From Peptococcaceae bacterium (GTDB taxonomy: Bacteria; Bacillota; Peptococcia; DRI-13; UBA5745): a stretch of DNA of 6,829 nt. Positions within the stretch are counted from its first letter, which is position 1. Each line of letters opens with the position of its first letter. Below are positions 5,909-6,829 of this stretch, in pieces. Under the pieces are notes generated by a model. That model searched no databases, had not been told where the DNA came from, and saw only the letters and a program-made list of their open reading frames with translations. The translations under genes and the position numbers were made by a program. The stretch is taken from positions 1 to 6,829 of the forward strand of contig JAISDM010000243.1 of assembly GCA_031264885.1 (NCBI GenBank), written 5' to 3'.

Positions 5909-6346
5909 TCATTCCGTTATGTCCGCAAAATCAATCTCGTATTTTTTGCCGTGATGAAACAGTACGCCGTCGGACAGGCGAATACGCAGGACGCAAGTAT
6001 TGGGGTCGCTCTCATCGGTATGGCCGTTGTCGTACCATTCCGCGAAAACCGTCCGCAGTTTGGACATAATTTCCGCATTCTTCTCATCACGGACATGTCC
6101 GAGGTTCTCTCCGGCGCCATGCCCCGTGAGCCATTCTCCGCAAACGCCCACCTGGGGGTTTTTCCGTATTTGCGTCATCTTATTGGAAAGCGCGTTGGTT
6201 ATGGTATAAAAGGCGCCGTCCTCATAATAGCTGTTCACAATACGCACCGAAGGGCGGCCACTGTCCGCGGTCGCGACAGAGAGCAGCGTATCGCAGCCAA
6301 ATCTTTCATCCATAAGTGAAAACGCCGCCGGGTCTGTTTTACTCAT
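5909..6346 (-). CDS. Pyridoxamine 5'-phosphate oxidase-like FMN-binding split-barrel protein
   Basis: The 145-residue product fits the PNPOx-like split-barrel family: TLLSVATADSGRPSVRIVNS (20-39), DGAFYTITNALSNKMTQIRKNPQVGV (43-68), then GEWLTGHGAGENLGHV and a C-terminal basic segment. Arg35 and Lys56 fall where FMN-phosphate-binding residues are expected in the family. Such small cytoplasmic flavoproteins reduce or bind varied substrates; this is unlikely to be true PdxH, which is longer with a conserved C-terminus. The start is ATG at 6346, with GGAGG 9 nt upstream inside the end of a yjbR remnant. The same frame is open upstream to 6511 (200 residues), but that extension crosses the duplicated yjbR tail in the wrong frame and has no Shine-Dalgarno. 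Transcription probably begins at the promoter near 6548-6576. Confidence 0.85.
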   Translation of the reverse strand: MSKTDPAAFSLMDERFGCDTLLSVATADSGRPSVRIVNSYYEDGAFYTITNALSNKMTQIRKNPQVGVCGEWLTGHGAGENLGHVRDEKNAEIMSKLRTVFAEWYDNGHTDESDPNTCVLRIRLSDGVLFHHGKKYEIDFADITE

Positions 6347-6424
6347 TTTCAATCGCCTCCGTTCAGTTCCCGCTGTATGTATTTCGGCAGTTTCGCCACT
6401 GCCATATCGTAAGCGTGGTTGATC
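6291..6424. repeat. Direct repeat, right copy (operon duplication)
   Basis: Partner of 5136-5269. Differences sit mostly in third codon positions of the yjbR tail (for example IDHAYDV against INHAYDM), which suggests the copies were both under coding constraint for some time after duplication. Confidence 0.95.
6349..6424 (-). pseudogene. 3' remnant of a second yjbR-like gene
   Basis: Read in the yjbR frame this gives INHAYDMAVAKLPKYIQREL and then NGGD before TGA, nearly the same as the end of the intact gene at 5194. Upstream of 6424 the homology stops and the frame meets stop codons within about 100 nt, so about 80% of the gene is missing. The remnant still carries the GGAGG that serves the oxidase-like gene 2 nt beyond its stop. 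Confidence 0.85.
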
Positions 6425-6510
6425 TTCGCCGGCAAGCCAATCTTTTCCAAACTCAGCCTCCGCTTCCGCAAGATTCCAACCGCCTTGAATCAGGAAGTCC
6501 GCGCCCATCA
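6425..6510 (-). other. Unrecognised segment replacing the body of yjbR
   Basis: Between the shared promoter block and the yjbR tail lie about 86 bp with no match to the intact yjbR-like gene. The minus strand is open from ATG 6511 and reads MMGADFLIQGGWNLAEAEAE followed by FGKDWLAGEDQ, with coding-like composition. It may be a piece of another gene captured during the deletion. I do not recognise the peptide, and there is no Shine-Dalgarno in front of it. Confidence 0.4.
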
Positions 6511-6547
6511 TCTAATGTATTGCCGCCGAATCCGTTCGGTTAAGCCC

Positions 6548-6576
6548 ATTATACTTTATGGAGTGCGGGAATTCAA
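6548..6576 (-). promoter_or_regulatory. Promoter of the second operon copy (oxidase-like gene)
   Basis: Minus strand: TTGAAT (6571-6576), 17-bp spacer, TATAAT (6548-6553). The block 6511-6561 is homologous to 5608-5657 upstream of the intact yjbR-like gene, with the -10 box fully conserved. The leader to the ATG at 6346 would be about 195 nt. Confidence 0.55.
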
Positions 6577-6621
6577 TGATATTTTGACCCTTCCCGCGAT
6601 TCACGGTTTGGAAAAATCCCC

Positions 6622-6822
6622 CTCCGGGTCAGGACACGGGTTCAGCCTGCGCGTCTGGCGCCGCGCCCGTCGCTCAGCCATCCATGGCTGCTCCGGCATT
6701 CGGGCATCCGTGCCCATCAACTTCACCACGTGCCTGCCCAGTCTCACACTCCGGGTTGGGACACGGGCTCAGCCGGCGCGACTAAAGCCGCTTGGCTTCA
6801 CCACGTGCCCGCCCCATCTCAC
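6622..6822. repeat. GC-rich, hairpin-rich noncoding direct repeats
   Basis: A 32-bp word beginning CTCCGGGT (6622-6653) recurs at 6749-6780 with four mismatches, and a 27-bp word CTTCACCACGTGCC... (6721-6747) recurs at 6796-6822. The order is the same in both units, with about 50 bp missing from the second. Between them are small perfect hairpins: AGCCATCCATGGCT (6676-6689), GGGCATCCGTGCCC (6702-6715) and AAGCCGCTTGGCTT (6785-6798). It continues past the right edge. A minus-strand open frame through unit 1 has no family resemblance and no usable start signal. Confidence 0.75.
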
Positions 6823-6829
6823 CCTCCCT

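Overview
This window looks like an accessory, repeat-rich stretch of a bacterial chromosome. Every well-supported gene has a purine-rich Shine-Dalgarno (AAGGAGG, AAAGGGG, GAGGTGAGG, GGAGG). GTG starts occur beside ATG, and the gene types are common in anaerobic Bacillota (Clostridia-like) genomes. That assignment is an inference from style and gene content; nothing here proves the lineage. I see no tRNA, rRNA, CRISPR array or phage gene.

Left part (1-2575). A 122-bp tandem repeat (about 2.4 copies) built from two small palindromic elements lies just beyond the 3' end of a minus-strand enolase-superfamily gene (321-1442, probable sugar-acid dehydratase). Divergent from it is a short-chain dehydrogenase/reductase (1730-2494). 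Together they look like a small sugar-acid catabolism module: dehydration of an aldonate-type acid plus an NAD(P)-linked oxidoreduction. More single copies of the palindromes lie in the shared upstream region. A strong bidirectional hairpin terminator (2540-2573) closes the SDR gene and the convergent gene that follows.

Middle part (2575-4740). A minus-strand AlbA_2/Schlafen-type ATP-binding protein gene is preceded, on the same strand, by a small frameshifted gene that may be a dead VapB/AbrB-type antitoxin. Next comes a cluster of palindromic repeats in both orientations. The palindromes run directly into a 3' fragment of a DDE transposase with an internal deletion and frameshift. About 400 bp without genes follow, ending in a degenerate ~31-bp repeat array (4985-5125) carrying GTGCTRAWTAACAC-like boxes.

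Right part (5130-6829). This is a decayed tandem duplication of a two-gene operon (minus strand): a MmcQ/YjbR-family gene followed 2 nt later by a pyridoxamine-5'-phosphate-oxidase-like flavoprotein gene. One copy keeps an intact yjbR-like gene but only the first ~17 codons of the oxidase gene. The other keeps an intact oxidase gene but only the last ~25 codons of yjbR, joined to an unrecognised ~86-bp segment. Both copies retain a related promoter region. The two surviving genes are therefore complementary survivors of a duplicated operon. The right edge is a GC-rich, hairpin-rich noncoding direct repeat.

The most notable features are the reciprocal decay of the duplicated operon, the two-part composite palindromic elements, and the ~31-bp box array.
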